Positions 52,575 through 61,013 of a stretch of 64,000 nucleotides of DNA are shown here, one piece after another. The stretch lies in the NCBI RefSeq assembly GCF_029952445.1, contig NZ_JAQPPK010000002.1, positions 186,001-250,000 of the forward strand, read 5' to 3'. The DNA is from Paenarthrobacter nitroguajacolicus. Its GTDB lineage: Bacteria > Actinomycetota > Actinomycetes > Actinomycetales > Micrococcaceae. Numbering within the stretch: position 1 is the first letter of the stretch; each line of letters begins with the position of its first letter. The position numbers and the translations under genes were made by a program. The notes beneath the pieces were generated by a model. That model was given only the letters and a program-made list of their open reading frames with translations. It had not been told where the DNA came from and ran no database searches.

Positions 52575-53360
52575 CTAGAGTTTTTGCCAGTCCGGTTTGT
52601 GCCTGAAGGAATGGCGGTAGTAGTCGGCCAGTGAGAGCTGTGACGCCGCGGCGTCATCCAACAGCACGGTGACGTGTGGGTGCAGTTGTAGCGCTGATGC
52701 CGGGCACAGGGCCGAGACGGGCCCTTCAACCAAGTGCCGTACCGCTTGGGCTTTGTTCGCCCCAGTTGCCGCCAGCAGGATGTGACTGGCCTCCAGGATG
52801 GTTCCGAGACCCTGTGTCACCACATGCCTTGGGACTTCGTCCAGGGAGTCAAAGAATCTGGCATTGTCGCGCCTGGTTTGTTCAGTGAGCGTCTTGATTC
52901 GTGTGCGTGACGCCAGGGACGAGCCCGGTTCGTTGAAGCCAATGTGGCCGTCCGTGCCAATGCCCAGGATCTGCAGATCAACCCCGCCAGCAGCTTGCAC
53001 GGCTTTCTCGTACGCTTGGCAAGCATAGTGCGTACCTGCGGCGTTGCCCGCCGGGCCGTGGACGTTGGCTGGATCGAAGTCCACCTTGTCGGTGAACTCC
53101 TTCCGGATTACCTCACGGTATTGCTCAGGGTGCCCATCGGGCAGACCCACGTATTCATCGAGTGTGAATGCGCGGGCACGTGCGAAACTCACAGTCCCCG
53201 ACTGATAGCGCTGCTCAAGTTCCCGGTAGATAGGCAGAGGTGAGGAGCCCGTGGCAAGGCCGAGAACCGCGTGGGCTTTACCCGCAAGCAGTGACTCGAT
53301 TTGGTCCGCTGCCAGCCTGCCGACTTCTGCAGTGTTGGGGAGAATAACGATCTCCATCAC
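52575..53360 (-). CDS. nagB: Glucosamine-6-phosphate deaminase
   Basis: A 261-residue enzyme converting glucosamine-6-phosphate to fructose-6-phosphate and ammonia. Motifs are LGLATGSSPLPIYREL near residue 33, ARAFTLDEYVGLP near 62 and GIGTDGHIGFNEPGSSLASR near 136 (catalytic Asp, His and Glu). Its ATG overlaps the stop of the flavoenzyme gene by 4 bases. Length matches the family. It finishes amino-sugar breakdown; the preceding deacetylase NagA is not in this window. Confidence 0.94.
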   Translation of the reverse strand: MMEIVILPNTAEVGRLAADQIESLLAGKAHAVLGLATGSSPLPIYRELEQRYQSGTVSFARARAFTLDEYVGLPDGHPEQYREVIRKEFTDKVDFDPANVHGPAGNAAGTHYACQAYEKAVQAAGGVDLQILGIGTDGHIGFNEPGSSLASRTRIKTLTEQTRRDNARFFDSLDEVPRHVVTQGLGTILEASHILLAATGANKAQAVRHLVEGPVSALCPASALQLHPHVTVLLDDAAASQLSLADYYRHSFRHKPDWQKL

Positions 53361-56212
53361 ACGGCCCCTTCCGTTGGTTTGGTCGCATCATCCAGCAGTT
53401 CGAGGATGTGTCGGTATTGGTGGCCCGTGGCTTGGGTCATGCCCAGTTCGCAGGTTCTGTTGGTTGACGCGTACGCCGAGTGGCCACTCTGGTTGATTTC
53501 GGCTGCCTGCGCCGCGGTCGCGGACTCGGTCAGCTCGGGGTGCAGCAGACCGCGGTCTCCGGCGTATGCGCAGCATCCCCAACTGGGTGGAACCATCACT
53601 TCTCCGGACAGGGAGCTGGCAATCGCTGTCAATGCATCGTTGATACCGAGGCGTGTTGAGGAGCAGGTGGGGTGGAGCGCAAGGGATTCAAGGTGTCGTG
53701 GAATCTCCAGGTGCGGTACTAGCCGCTTGTTGGCGAACTCCACCGAGTCGATGAAAGTGAGTTGCGAATACTCTGAATCGGCCGCCGTGTCCCGCAGGGT
53801 CTCAAGCCCCTCCGTGCAGGAGGATGCGTCGCAAACCACGGGCAGGCGACCCTCGTCGCTTGCGTCCCAGAGTGCTGGAAGGACCTTGGTCCTCATGACG
53901 TCATAGCCTGTTGTGAATCCCTTCGACTTCCACGGCGTTCCGCAACAGAGGTCACCGATTCCTTCAGGAACGGCCAGCACTACGCCAACCCGTTCAGCAA
54001 GGTTCACGAATGCCTTGGAGACCCCGTCGCCCTGACGGCCGTGACCATCGTTGGCAGCGCCGAACATGGCGCCGATGCAGGCCGGAAAATAGACGGCTTC
54101 AGCGGATGGCGGCCGCTGCGCGCCGATCCGCTTGTGGCCTCCCTTGGGCAGCGCGTCAGCGTAGAGCGGCACGTTTTCGTCTCCGAGGGCCAGCCTGCCG
54201 ACGCGGGTGACGGCCTTCACCACAGGGGAGGGCGCCATTTTCACGGCGCTCAGTCCTAGCGACCCGACGGTGGTGACGGCCTCCCAATGCTTTGATGCGG
54301 CAGTCCAGCCTTTGTCGGCCAGGGTGACACGGTTTTCGGATCGGAGCCGACGCACCAGATCCCCGGTGTTTATAAGCACTGGACAGGCAATCTGGCACAT
54401 GCCATCTGCCGCGCACGTCTGAATACCGTCGTAGTCGAAGTCGCTGCGCAGGCGCTTGGCGAGGTCGTGGTCGCCGTGTTGTTCCGCAGTGGCGATTTCG
54501 CGGCGAATGACGATCCGTTGACGGGGAGTCAGGGTCAGGTCCTTGCTTGGGCATACGGGTTCGCAGTAGCCGCATTCGACACAGCGGTCTACTTCGTTTT
54601 CCACCGAAGGTGCCGTCTTGAGGTTGTCCATGTAGGAGCGTGGATCTTCGGAAAGGACAACGCCGGGGTTTAACAGGCCTGAGGGGTCGGTCAGTGCCTT
54701 GATGCTGGCCATGACTTCGTAGAGTTCACGGCCATACTGGCGTTCGACGAACGGAGCCATGATCCGGCCGGTACCATGCTCAGCCTTCAGGGTGCCCTGT
54801 CGCTGGAGTACCAGGTCCACCATGTCTTCGGTAAAGGCCTCGTAGCGGGCCAGCAGCGAAGGATCGCCGAAGCGCTCAGTGAGCATGAAGTGGATGTTTC
54901 CGTCCTTCGCGTGGCCAAAGATCACGCTGTCCTGGTAGCCGTGGCGTTCGAAGAGTGAGAGCAAGTCTTGGCAGGTCTCGGCTAACACGGGGACGGGGAC
55001 CGCGATGTCTTCGAGTAGGGCGTTGGTGCCAACAGGCCGGTTGCCCGCGACGGCCGTGTAAAGGCCCTTTCGGATGTGCCAAAGGGCTGCCCGTTTGGCG
55101 GCGTCTGTCGATAGCTCGAACGGCGCAGCAAGAGCCAGGGAGCTGAACAGTTCGAGGCTTTCCCGATGCTTATGCTGCACTTCCTCCGCGGACGCACCCT
55201 GGTGTTCGACGAGCAGGGCTGCGTGTCGATCGATGTCCAGCCCAGCCAAGGTGGTCGGGGTGTCGACCTGGTGCTGGGCCACGCGCAACGATGCGGCGTC
55301 CATGAGTTCGATGCTGGACAGTCCCGATGCGACCAGATCCGGCAGCGACGAGGCAGCGGCGTCCAATGAAGGGAACACCATCAGGCCGGTCCCCGCATGC
55401 ATCAGGGATTCGATGGTGCGGAAGGTTGCCTGAGCAATAAAGCCCAGGGTTCCTTCAGATCCGATCATGAGGTGCTCCAGGATCTTCACCGGTGTCTCGA
55501 AATCGAGGAAAGAGTTGAGCGCGTACCCCATGGTGTTCTTCATGGAGAACTGGTGCTCAATGGTGCGCACGGAAGCTGGATTGGTCACGATCCGGTGGCG
55601 CAGACGTGCCAGCCCGTCATGCAGTTCGGGTTCTGTTGCGCGCAGGTGCTGGTCGGCCGTGGGATCCGCGGTATCGATCACAGTTCCCGATGGCAGAACG
55701 AACACCATGGACTCGAGCGTGCGGTAGGTGTTGAATTCGGTGCCGCAGGACATCCCGGAGGAGTTGTTTGCAACGACGCCGCCGATCGTGCAGGCACTTT
55801 CACTCGCCGGGTCCGGGCCGAGCTTGCGCCCATACTGGGCCAGCCGGGCATTTACGCTTCGCACCGTAGCCCCCGGACCCAAGCGGACTTTGGCGCCGCC
55901 GGCCAGCACCTCTATCGAGCGGAAGTTCTTGCGGACATCCAGCAGGAGTCCGTCCGTGATTGCCTGGCCGCTCAGCGACGTTCCGCCTGAACGAAAGACC
56001 AAGGGGACGCCGGAAGAAGCGGCCGCCGCCATGATCTGACCTACTTCGGCAGGGTCTAACGGCGCGAGTACAGCCTGCGGGGTTAGGAGATAGTGCGACG
56101 CGTCGTGGGCCAAAGCGAGGCGGTCGAGCTCCCGTGTGGAGAAGCCGCTGAAGCCGCGGAGCGAAGTATCCACTCTCATCGGAGCACTAACCTCTTTCTG
56201 GCATTCGGTCAT
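53357..56212 (-). CDS. FAD- and Fe-S-containing D-lactate dehydrogenase (Dld-II type)
   Basis: A 951-residue flavo-iron-sulfur dehydrogenase. The N-terminal FAD_binding_4 domain has PLVFRSGGTSLSGQAITDGL near residue 72, followed by the FAD-oxidase C-terminal domain. Two 4Fe-4S motifs, CVECGYCEPVCP near 543 and CAADGMCQIACP near 602, and CCG-domain cysteines (DLCCGTPWKSKG, WGCCAYAGDRG) complete the GlpC-like part. D-2-hydroxyacid substrate is family knowledge; D-lactate is favoured because MurQ, encoded 60 nt upstream, releases it. An ATG at 56179 is an alternative start (MRVDTSL). Confidence 0.88.
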   Translation of the reverse strand: MTECQKEVSAPMRVDTSLRGFSGFSTRELDRLALAHDASHYLLTPQAVLAPLDPAEVGQIMAAAASSGVPLVFRSGGTSLSGQAITDGLLLDVRKNFRSIEVLAGGAKVRLGPGATVRSVNARLAQYGRKLGPDPASESACTIGGVVANNSSGMSCGTEFNTYRTLESMVFVLPSGTVIDTADPTADQHLRATEPELHDGLARLRHRIVTNPASVRTIEHQFSMKNTMGYALNSFLDFETPVKILEHLMIGSEGTLGFIAQATFRTIESLMHAGTGLMVFPSLDAAASSLPDLVASGLSSIELMDAASLRVAQHQVDTPTTLAGLDIDRHAALLVEHQGASAEEVQHKHRESLELFSSLALAAPFELSTDAAKRAALWHIRKGLYTAVAGNRPVGTNALLEDIAVPVPVLAETCQDLLSLFERHGYQDSVIFGHAKDGNIHFMLTERFGDPSLLARYEAFTEDMVDLVLQRQGTLKAEHGTGRIMAPFVERQYGRELYEVMASIKALTDPSGLLNPGVVLSEDPRSYMDNLKTAPSVENEVDRCVECGYCEPVCPSKDLTLTPRQRIVIRREIATAEQHGDHDLAKRLRSDFDYDGIQTCAADGMCQIACPVLINTGDLVRRLRSENRVTLADKGWTAASKHWEAVTTVGSLGLSAVKMAPSPVVKAVTRVGRLALGDENVPLYADALPKGGHKRIGAQRPPSAEAVYFPACIGAMFGAANDGHGRQGDGVSKAFVNLAERVGVVLAVPEGIGDLCCGTPWKSKGFTTGYDVMRTKVLPALWDASDEGRLPVVCDASSCTEGLETLRDTAADSEYSQLTFIDSVEFANKRLVPHLEIPRHLESLALHPTCSSTRLGINDALTAIASSLSGEVMVPPSWGCCAYAGDRGLLHPELTESATAAQAAEINQSGHSAYASTNRTCELGMTQATGHQYRHILELLDDATKPTEGAV

Positions 56213-56272
56213 CCGACGCTGCCTTTCTTGCGTGAGTATGGGGGGTGTCCAAAGGTGTTCCCGAAATGATGT

Positions 56273-57205
56273 TTAGTTCTGGCGAAGGGATTCCGTGGCA
56301 CGCCGCAGGTCGCCTCCTGCGGCCTGAACAGCACCGCGGGCTACCTCCGGTTCGGCGCCGGTGAACATGATGGCCAAAGCAACTTTCAAGTCACCTTCGG
56401 CGGCTTCGAGTGCGCTGAGGCAGCCCGCTTCAGCCCCGCCGGTGGCCTCCATCAGGATCCTGACCGTGCGTGCCCGCAGCTTCTCATTGGTGGCCACGAC
56501 GGACACCATCAGATTCGACCAGGTCTTACCTAGTTTGATCATCAGGGTGGTGGAGAAACCGTTGAGCATGAGCTTCTGGGCAGTTCCCGCTTTAAGGCGG
56601 GTTGACCCGGCCAACGCCTCGGCACCGGTGTCTGCTACGAGAAGAAAATCCGCCAAGTGGCCCAGTTCCGGCTCCTTGGCGCAGGAGATGAGTGCCGTCG
56701 TGGCACCCTGTTCGCGACCAGCTGTCAACGCCCCGCCGACATACGGGGTTCGTCCTGAAGCGGCAATGCCAATAACGACATCTCCGGGTCGAGTGTCTCT
56801 CGCCTCTGCAACACCGGCATCCCAGGAATCCTCAACGTTTTCTACGGCATGGGTCAGAGCCCGGCTTCCTCCGGCATGGTGTGCAACAACAACGCCCTCG
56901 GGCAGGTTGAACGTAGGTCTCAGTTCAGCCGCGTCAAGGACGCCCAGACGTCCGGAGGTGCCGGCCCCGAAATAGTGAACCCGTCCGCCGCCGCGGATAG
57001 ACTCCTCTGCTGCTTCCACCAGCTGGGCCATTACCGGAAGGGTGAGACGGACCGCAGCGGGTGCCCGCTGGTCTTCGTCATTGAGCGCTTCCAGGATTTT
57101 GACAGTCGGGAGCTGATCAAGATCAAGAGTCCGATCGCTGCGCGCTTCAGTACTAATGTCCAGCCAAGCTGGGTTCTCGGGGCGGGCATGCGGTTTAGCG
57201 GTCAT
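56273..57205 (-). CDS. murQ: N-acetylmuramic acid 6-phosphate etherase
   Basis: A 310-residue SIS-fold etherase that splits MurNAc-6-phosphate into GlcNAc-6-phosphate and D-lactate. Signatures are VHYFGAGTSGRLGVLDAAEL near residue 80, with the conserved Glu of the DAAE segment, and VIGIAASGRTPYVGGAL near 148. The C-terminal helical part ends ARGAVQAAGGDLRRATESL. First gene of the minus-strand cluster, divergent from the RpiR-type regulator. Confidence 0.94.
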   Translation of the reverse strand: MTAKPHARPENPAWLDISTEARSDRTLDLDQLPTVKILEALNDEDQRAPAAVRLTLPVMAQLVEAAEESIRGGGRVHYFGAGTSGRLGVLDAAELRPTFNLPEGVVVAHHAGGSRALTHAVENVEDSWDAGVAEARDTRPGDVVIGIAASGRTPYVGGALTAGREQGATTALISCAKEPELGHLADFLLVADTGAEALAGSTRLKAGTAQKLMLNGFSTTLMIKLGKTWSNLMVSVVATNEKLRARTVRILMEATGGAEAGCLSALEAAEGDLKVALAIMFTGAEPEVARGAVQAAGGDLRRATESLRQN

Positions 57206-57247
57206 CGAGGTCCCTAATTTCCTTTGTGTGTGATTTACCTGACATTC

Positions 57248-57277
57248 AAGGTAGGTGCTTCACGACCGTCGTGTCAA
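57248..57277 (-). promoter_or_regulatory. Probable murQ promoter with palindrome in the spacer
   Basis: On the minus strand TTGACA (plus-strand 57272-57277), an 18-nt spacer and TACCTT (57248-57253) lie about 45 nt upstream of the murQ start. A perfect palindrome CACGACCGTCGTG (57261-57273) occupies the spacer and touches -35, a good repressor site. Binding by the divergent RpiR-type regulator is inferred. Confidence 0.55.
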
Positions 57278-57369
57278 TCATTTACATGAAATTCAGTTTT
57301 TAGGAAACTTATGTACAAGATCCTGTTGTCCCGGTACCTTGGTAGGAGGGCAACAAGAAGGAGCATCCG

Positions 57370-58278
57370 ATGGAAGATGTCGGACACCAAGGGTCATCAA
57401 GAACGGTGCTGGTGAGGATCCGGTCAGCGCTGCCGTCGCTTCGGCCTTCCGAACGAAGCATCGCGGAAGCCGTCCTTGCCGACCCCTCGCGGGTTGCCAC
57501 GATATCCATAGGTGACCTCGCGGAGGAGTGCGGGACCTCGACCACGTCAGTCGTGCGCTTCGCCAAGAAGATTGGCTACAGCGGATATTCGGACCTCCGC
57601 CTCGATCTGGTGCGTGAGGCGACTCGCGAGAGTCTGGCCAACAATGTCCCGGCCGAAGTCTACGAAGACATTGACCAGGCAGACTCTCTTCAGGACGTAG
57701 TTTCCAAAATTGCTTTCAACGAGACGATGTCCATCGCTGACACTGCCCAACTGCTCGATGTTCAAAAGTTGGAGGAAGCGGTCGCGGCGATCTCAGTGGC
57801 CAGGAAGACCGACATCTTTGGAGTCGGTGCCGGCGCGCTGGTTGGGCAGGATTTACGCCAGAAACTGCACCGGATCGATCAGACCGCCTTCAGCTGGTCC
57901 GAGGCGCACGCAGCGTGGACCTCAGCGGCACTTCTGGACAACTCATGCGTGGCCGTAGCAATTTCGCATTCTGGAACGACGGTCGACACCGTTGATTTCC
58001 TCAGGGTCGCCAATGACGTCGGAGCAACCACGATCGCCATCACCAACCACGCCGATTCCACACTCGGCCAGGAAGCCGACATTGTGCTCTGCACGGCAGC
58101 TCGAGAGACACCCTTCCGGCCGGGCGCTTTGGGCAGCCGCATTGCCCAAATGATGGTCATCGATTGCCTCTTTGTGGGTGTAGCGCAGCGGTCATATGAG
58201 GCCTCGATCGCCGCCCTGCGCAAGACCCACGCAGCCATTCAAGTCCGCCGCCTGTCCCAACGAATGCCGAACCAATAG
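57370..58278 (+). CDS. MurR/RpiR family transcriptional regulator
   Basis: A 302-residue regulator. The N-terminal HTH_6 domain includes ISIGDLAEECGTSTTSVVRF near residue 41. The C-terminal SIS sugar-phosphate-binding domain has IFGVGAGALVGQDLRQKLHR and VAVAISHSGTTVDTVDFLRV. It is divergent from murQ and so is the likely regulator of the MurNAc cluster, probably sensing MurNAc-6-phosphate as described for E. coli MurR; this is inferred. Confidence 0.9.
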   Translation: MEDVGHQGSSRTVLVRIRSALPSLRPSERSIAEAVLADPSRVATISIGDLAEECGTSTTSVVRFAKKIGYSGYSDLRLDLVREATRESLANNVPAEVYEDIDQADSLQDVVSKIAFNETMSIADTAQLLDVQKLEEAVAAISVARKTDIFGVGAGALVGQDLRQKLHRIDQTAFSWSEAHAAWTSAALLDNSCVAVAISHSGTTVDTVDFLRVANDVGATTIAITNHADSTLGQEADIVLCTAARETPFRPGALGSRIAQMMVIDCLFVGVAQRSYEASIAALRKTHAAIQVRRLSQRMPNQ

Positions 58279-59045
58279 GAGCACCCGATTGCGGCGCTGG
58301 ATTCCTCCTTCGGACCGCCCCAAACTGCCCACTTGGGGAGTCGTTGAAGCTTTCCCCACGAAGGAAGCCTAGGTTTGTCAATCGCAGCGCTGGCGCCGTG
58401 CCTTGAATGTGGGCATGTCACGACCAGTTTGGAGTGAAGTATTGAATAGCTCGGAGCTTCTGGAGCTGCTGAGGCGATATCAATTACGGAAGGAGTAGAT
58501 GAATTTCATGAGCTGATGAAGGTGATGCTTCAGCAACTGACGGTTCTTTTCATTCCGCCTGACATCCAATCCTCTCTGCAGACCGCTGAAGCCTATTGGA
58601 GAGGCGATAAGACCGTCACCGCCGATGACTTGGAGTCAGCCAGGTTCAACACTTGGGAGTACTTGGACAGTTTCCCCAAGGCGCTGATCTGAAGACCTGG
58701 GGAGTCCGAACGGCCCGTGCCCTTTTGTGAGTCACCGAACCGGGGGGAGACACCGAAATAAGGTCAATGAAGGCCAAGTGGTTCGCCGCCATGATCTGGA
58801 ATGAGTGGTGAACTCCGGGGGCGTCCCACTAGGAACCCATCGGGTATGTTTGCAGGCGATCTGACTTGGGCCAGAGAGCCACCTCGATACTTGCAGTTAG
58901 GGCCAGGTTCGCCAGTTATGCATTTGGGTAGTCTCGGCCCAAAGCAGCGCCCGTAAGTGCGACGTCCCCGCGCGCGCCTTCCAGTACACTACCTTGATGG
59001 ACTGATTCAAGTTGCGCTTCCCCCTCGGAGCCGGGACGCGTCGCG
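58279..59045. other. Gene-poor region, lower GC
   Basis: About 770 bases with no recognisable intact gene. Base composition is visibly less GC-rich than the flanks. The only coding-like stretch is the short frame at 58516-58692 and its open upstream extension. From 58700 to 59045 I see no gene, hairpin or promoter that I would defend. It separates the MurNAc cluster from the MarR/efflux pair and may be a decayed insertion. Confidence 0.5.
58516..58692 (+). CDS. Possible small protein or remnant (58 residues)
   Basis: Frame MKVMLQQLTVLFIPPDIQSS followed by TAEAYWRGDKTVTADDLESA and ending NTWEYLDSFPKALI. The pattern of an aromatic helix pair (AYWRG, WEYLD) recalls small uncharacterised or immunity-type proteins. 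The frame is open upstream to about 58450 (through ITEGVDEFHEL) but has no start codon there. The AAGGAG at 58490-58495 serves an ATG at 58499 in another frame that stops after five codons, so a frameshifted remnant is likely. Confidence 0.3.
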   Translation: MKVMLQQLTVLFIPPDIQSSLQTAEAYWRGDKTVTADDLESARFNTWEYLDSFPKALI

Positions 59046-59438
59046 TCAGCCCAGGTTTTCCTTCAGCAGCGCACGGTGTTCGACGGCGGCATTTGCGTGG
59101 ATCGCGCGGCCGGCCTCAGTCAATTCCAGGAACAGCGAGCGGCGGTCTTCAGCGCAGGTTTGGCGGGAAACGAGGCCTGCCTTTTCCAGGCGGTCCACCA
59201 CTTTGGACACGGCGCTCTGCGTCATGGGTGTCCGCTCCCCCAACGACTTCATGCGACAGGACGATTCTTCGCTGTCAGCAACGAGATCCAGGATTTCGAA
59301 CTCGTTCAGCCCGATATCGAACTTGGCTTCAAGGGCGCGGTCGATTGCTCCTGCGGTACGGAAGTAGGAGCTCTGGATGCTGCGCCACTGCTCAACCAAT
59401 TCCCGGTCTTCCAGCTGGCGGTCACGCGTCGTTGCCAT
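59046..59438 (-). CDS. MarR family transcriptional regulator
   Basis: A 130-residue winged-helix regulator. The recognition helix is MTQSAVSKVVDRLEKAGLVS near residue 72 and the wing CAEDRRSLFLELTEAGRA near 97. It is divergent from the MFS efflux gene across a 96-bp region rich in repeats, the standard layout for a drug- or phenolic-responsive repressor of an exporter. Confidence 0.9.
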   Translation of the reverse strand: MATTRDRQLEDRELVEQWRSIQSSYFRTAGAIDRALEAKFDIGLNEFEILDLVADSEESSCRMKSLGERTPMTQSAVSKVVDRLEKAGLVSRQTCAEDRRSLFLELTEAGRAIHANAAVEHRALLKENLG

Positions 59439-59458
59439 GTCCCCATCTTAGGTCATCA

Positions 59459-59523
59459 GTGGATTAAAATCCACGTCATAAGATTCCGTGTCATATTCCT
59501 TGTCATTGAATGACGTGTCATAT
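59459..59523. promoter_or_regulatory. Operator-like repeats between marR and the MFS exporter
   Basis: The region holds an inverted repeat GTGGATT-AA-AATCCAC (59459-59474), a direct repeat CGTGTCATAT at 59487-59496 and 59514-59523 (27 bp apart), and a perfect odd palindrome GTCATTGAATGAC (59502-59514). GTCAT recurs four times within about 50 bp. These are good candidates for MarR binding sites over both divergent promoters. Confidence 0.55.
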
Positions 59524-59534
59524 AGATTGATCGC

Positions 59535-60977
59535 ATGACCTCACCCACCACCCTCAAAACCTCTGTCGAGCCGACCTTGGCCACAGCGGTCCGCTGGACG
59601 CGGGCGCAGTGGCTTCTGCTAATGGTTGTCTGCACCGTCCTGGCCCTCGACGGGCTGGACGTCTCCATGGTTGGCGTCGCTTTGCCGTCCATCGGACAGG
59701 AACTCCACCTCGGAACCGATTCCCTGCAGTGGATCGTTTCCGCCTACGTCCTGGGCTACGGAAGCCTCCTGCTCCTTGGTGGGCGACTGGCAGACCTGTT
59801 GGGCCGCCGTCGAATCTTCCTCATTGCCTTGACCGTCTTCGCAGCTGCGTCGCTCCTCGGCGGCCTCGTCGACGATCCCGCCGTCCTGATCGCCACACGG
59901 TTCGTCAAAGGGCTCGCGGCCGCTTTCACCGCACCCACCGGGTTCTCCATCATCACCACCAACTTTGCCGAGGGACGCGAACGCAACAAGGCGCTGTCCA
60001 TCTTCACCACTTTTGGCGCCAGCGGATTCTCACTGGGCCTGGTAGTCGGCGGCCTGATGACCAGCCTGAGCTGGCGCTGGACGTTCCTGGTATCCGTCCC
60101 GATCGCCGTGATCGTGGTCCTGCTGGGCATGAAATTCATCCCCAAGGACAAGCCATCGGCGGAAAACAGCGGACACGACATCTGGGGAGCCGTGACCCTC
60201 GCGCTGGGCATGCTCGGCCTGGTGTACACCTTGGTTTCAGCACCTGAGCAGGGCTGGGGATCTGTGGCAACAATCGCCGGATTCGCAGTTTCTGTTGCCG
60301 TGCTGGCAGCCTTCGCAGTGATCGAAAACAAGGTCAAGCACCCGCTCATCCGCTTCGGCATCCTCAAGGAAGGCTGGGTGGCGCGGGCCAACTTGAGCGC
60401 AGTGGGGCTCTTTGGGTCCTACCTGAGCTTCCAGTTCATCGTCACCATGTTCCTGCAGTCCGTGCTCGGCTGGACTCCACTGGGGATGGCGTTGGCGTTG
60501 CTCCCGGCGGGTCTGTTGGTGGCCACCAGCGCGCCGTTCGCGGACCGGCTCATCGAGAAATTCGGGGCCACGCAGCTGATCCTCACCGGTCTCACAGCGC
60601 TCGGCCTGGGGTACGTCCTGTTCCTCCGCGTAGGCACCACCCCGAACTACGCCATGGACATCCTTCCATCGGTGGTCCTCCTGGGCATCGGCTTCGCCCT
60701 GGCCTTCCCGTCCATCAACGTGCAGGCCACAGCGGGCATCAAGGATTCGGAGCAGGGACTGGCCGCCGGTTTGATCCAGACCAGCACGCAGGTGGGAGCG
60801 GCTTTGGTCCTGGCCGTCACCACAGCCCTGGTCAGCGGCCACGGCCAAGCGGCCGGCACCGTCAGCGCGCAAGCCATGCTGGAACAGTACCGTCCGGGGC
60901 TCATCCTCAGTGCCGCCGTCGCCATTGCCGCGTTGCTGGTGGCAGCCGCCCCAGCCCGACGACGCGCCACCCGGTAG
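59535..60977 (+). CDS. MFS drug exporter, DHA2 (EmrB/QacA) type
   Basis: A 480-residue major facilitator with about 14 helices. Motifs include LDGLDVSMVGVALPSIGQEL near residue 27 (motif D1 region), LLLLGGRLADLLGRRRIFLI near 77 (motif A) and GLMTSLSWRWTFLVSVPIAV near 170 (motif C region). Divergent from and probably repressed by the MarR protein. Substrate unknown; proton-driven export of toxic organic compounds is the family role. Confidence 0.9.
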   Translation: MTSPTTLKTSVEPTLATAVRWTRAQWLLLMVVCTVLALDGLDVSMVGVALPSIGQELHLGTDSLQWIVSAYVLGYGSLLLLGGRLADLLGRRRIFLIALTVFAAASLLGGLVDDPAVLIATRFVKGLAAAFTAPTGFSIITTNFAEGRERNKALSIFTTFGASGFSLGLVVGGLMTSLSWRWTFLVSVPIAVIVVLLGMKFIPKDKPSAENSGHDIWGAVTLALGMLGLVYTLVSAPEQGWGSVATIAGFAVSVAVLAAFAVIENKVKHPLIRFGILKEGWVARANLSAVGLFGSYLSFQFIVTMFLQSVLGWTPLGMALALLPAGLLVATSAPFADRLIEKFGATQLILTGLTALGLGYVLFLRVGTTPNYAMDILPSVVLLGIGFALAFPSINVQATAGIKDSEQGLAAGLIQTSTQVGAALVLAVTTALVSGHGQAAGTVSAQAMLEQYRPGLILSAAVAIAALLVAAAPARRRATR

Positions 60978-61013
60978 ATTTTCCTCTGTACACCTCCGCC
61001 AAAGAGCGGTCTC

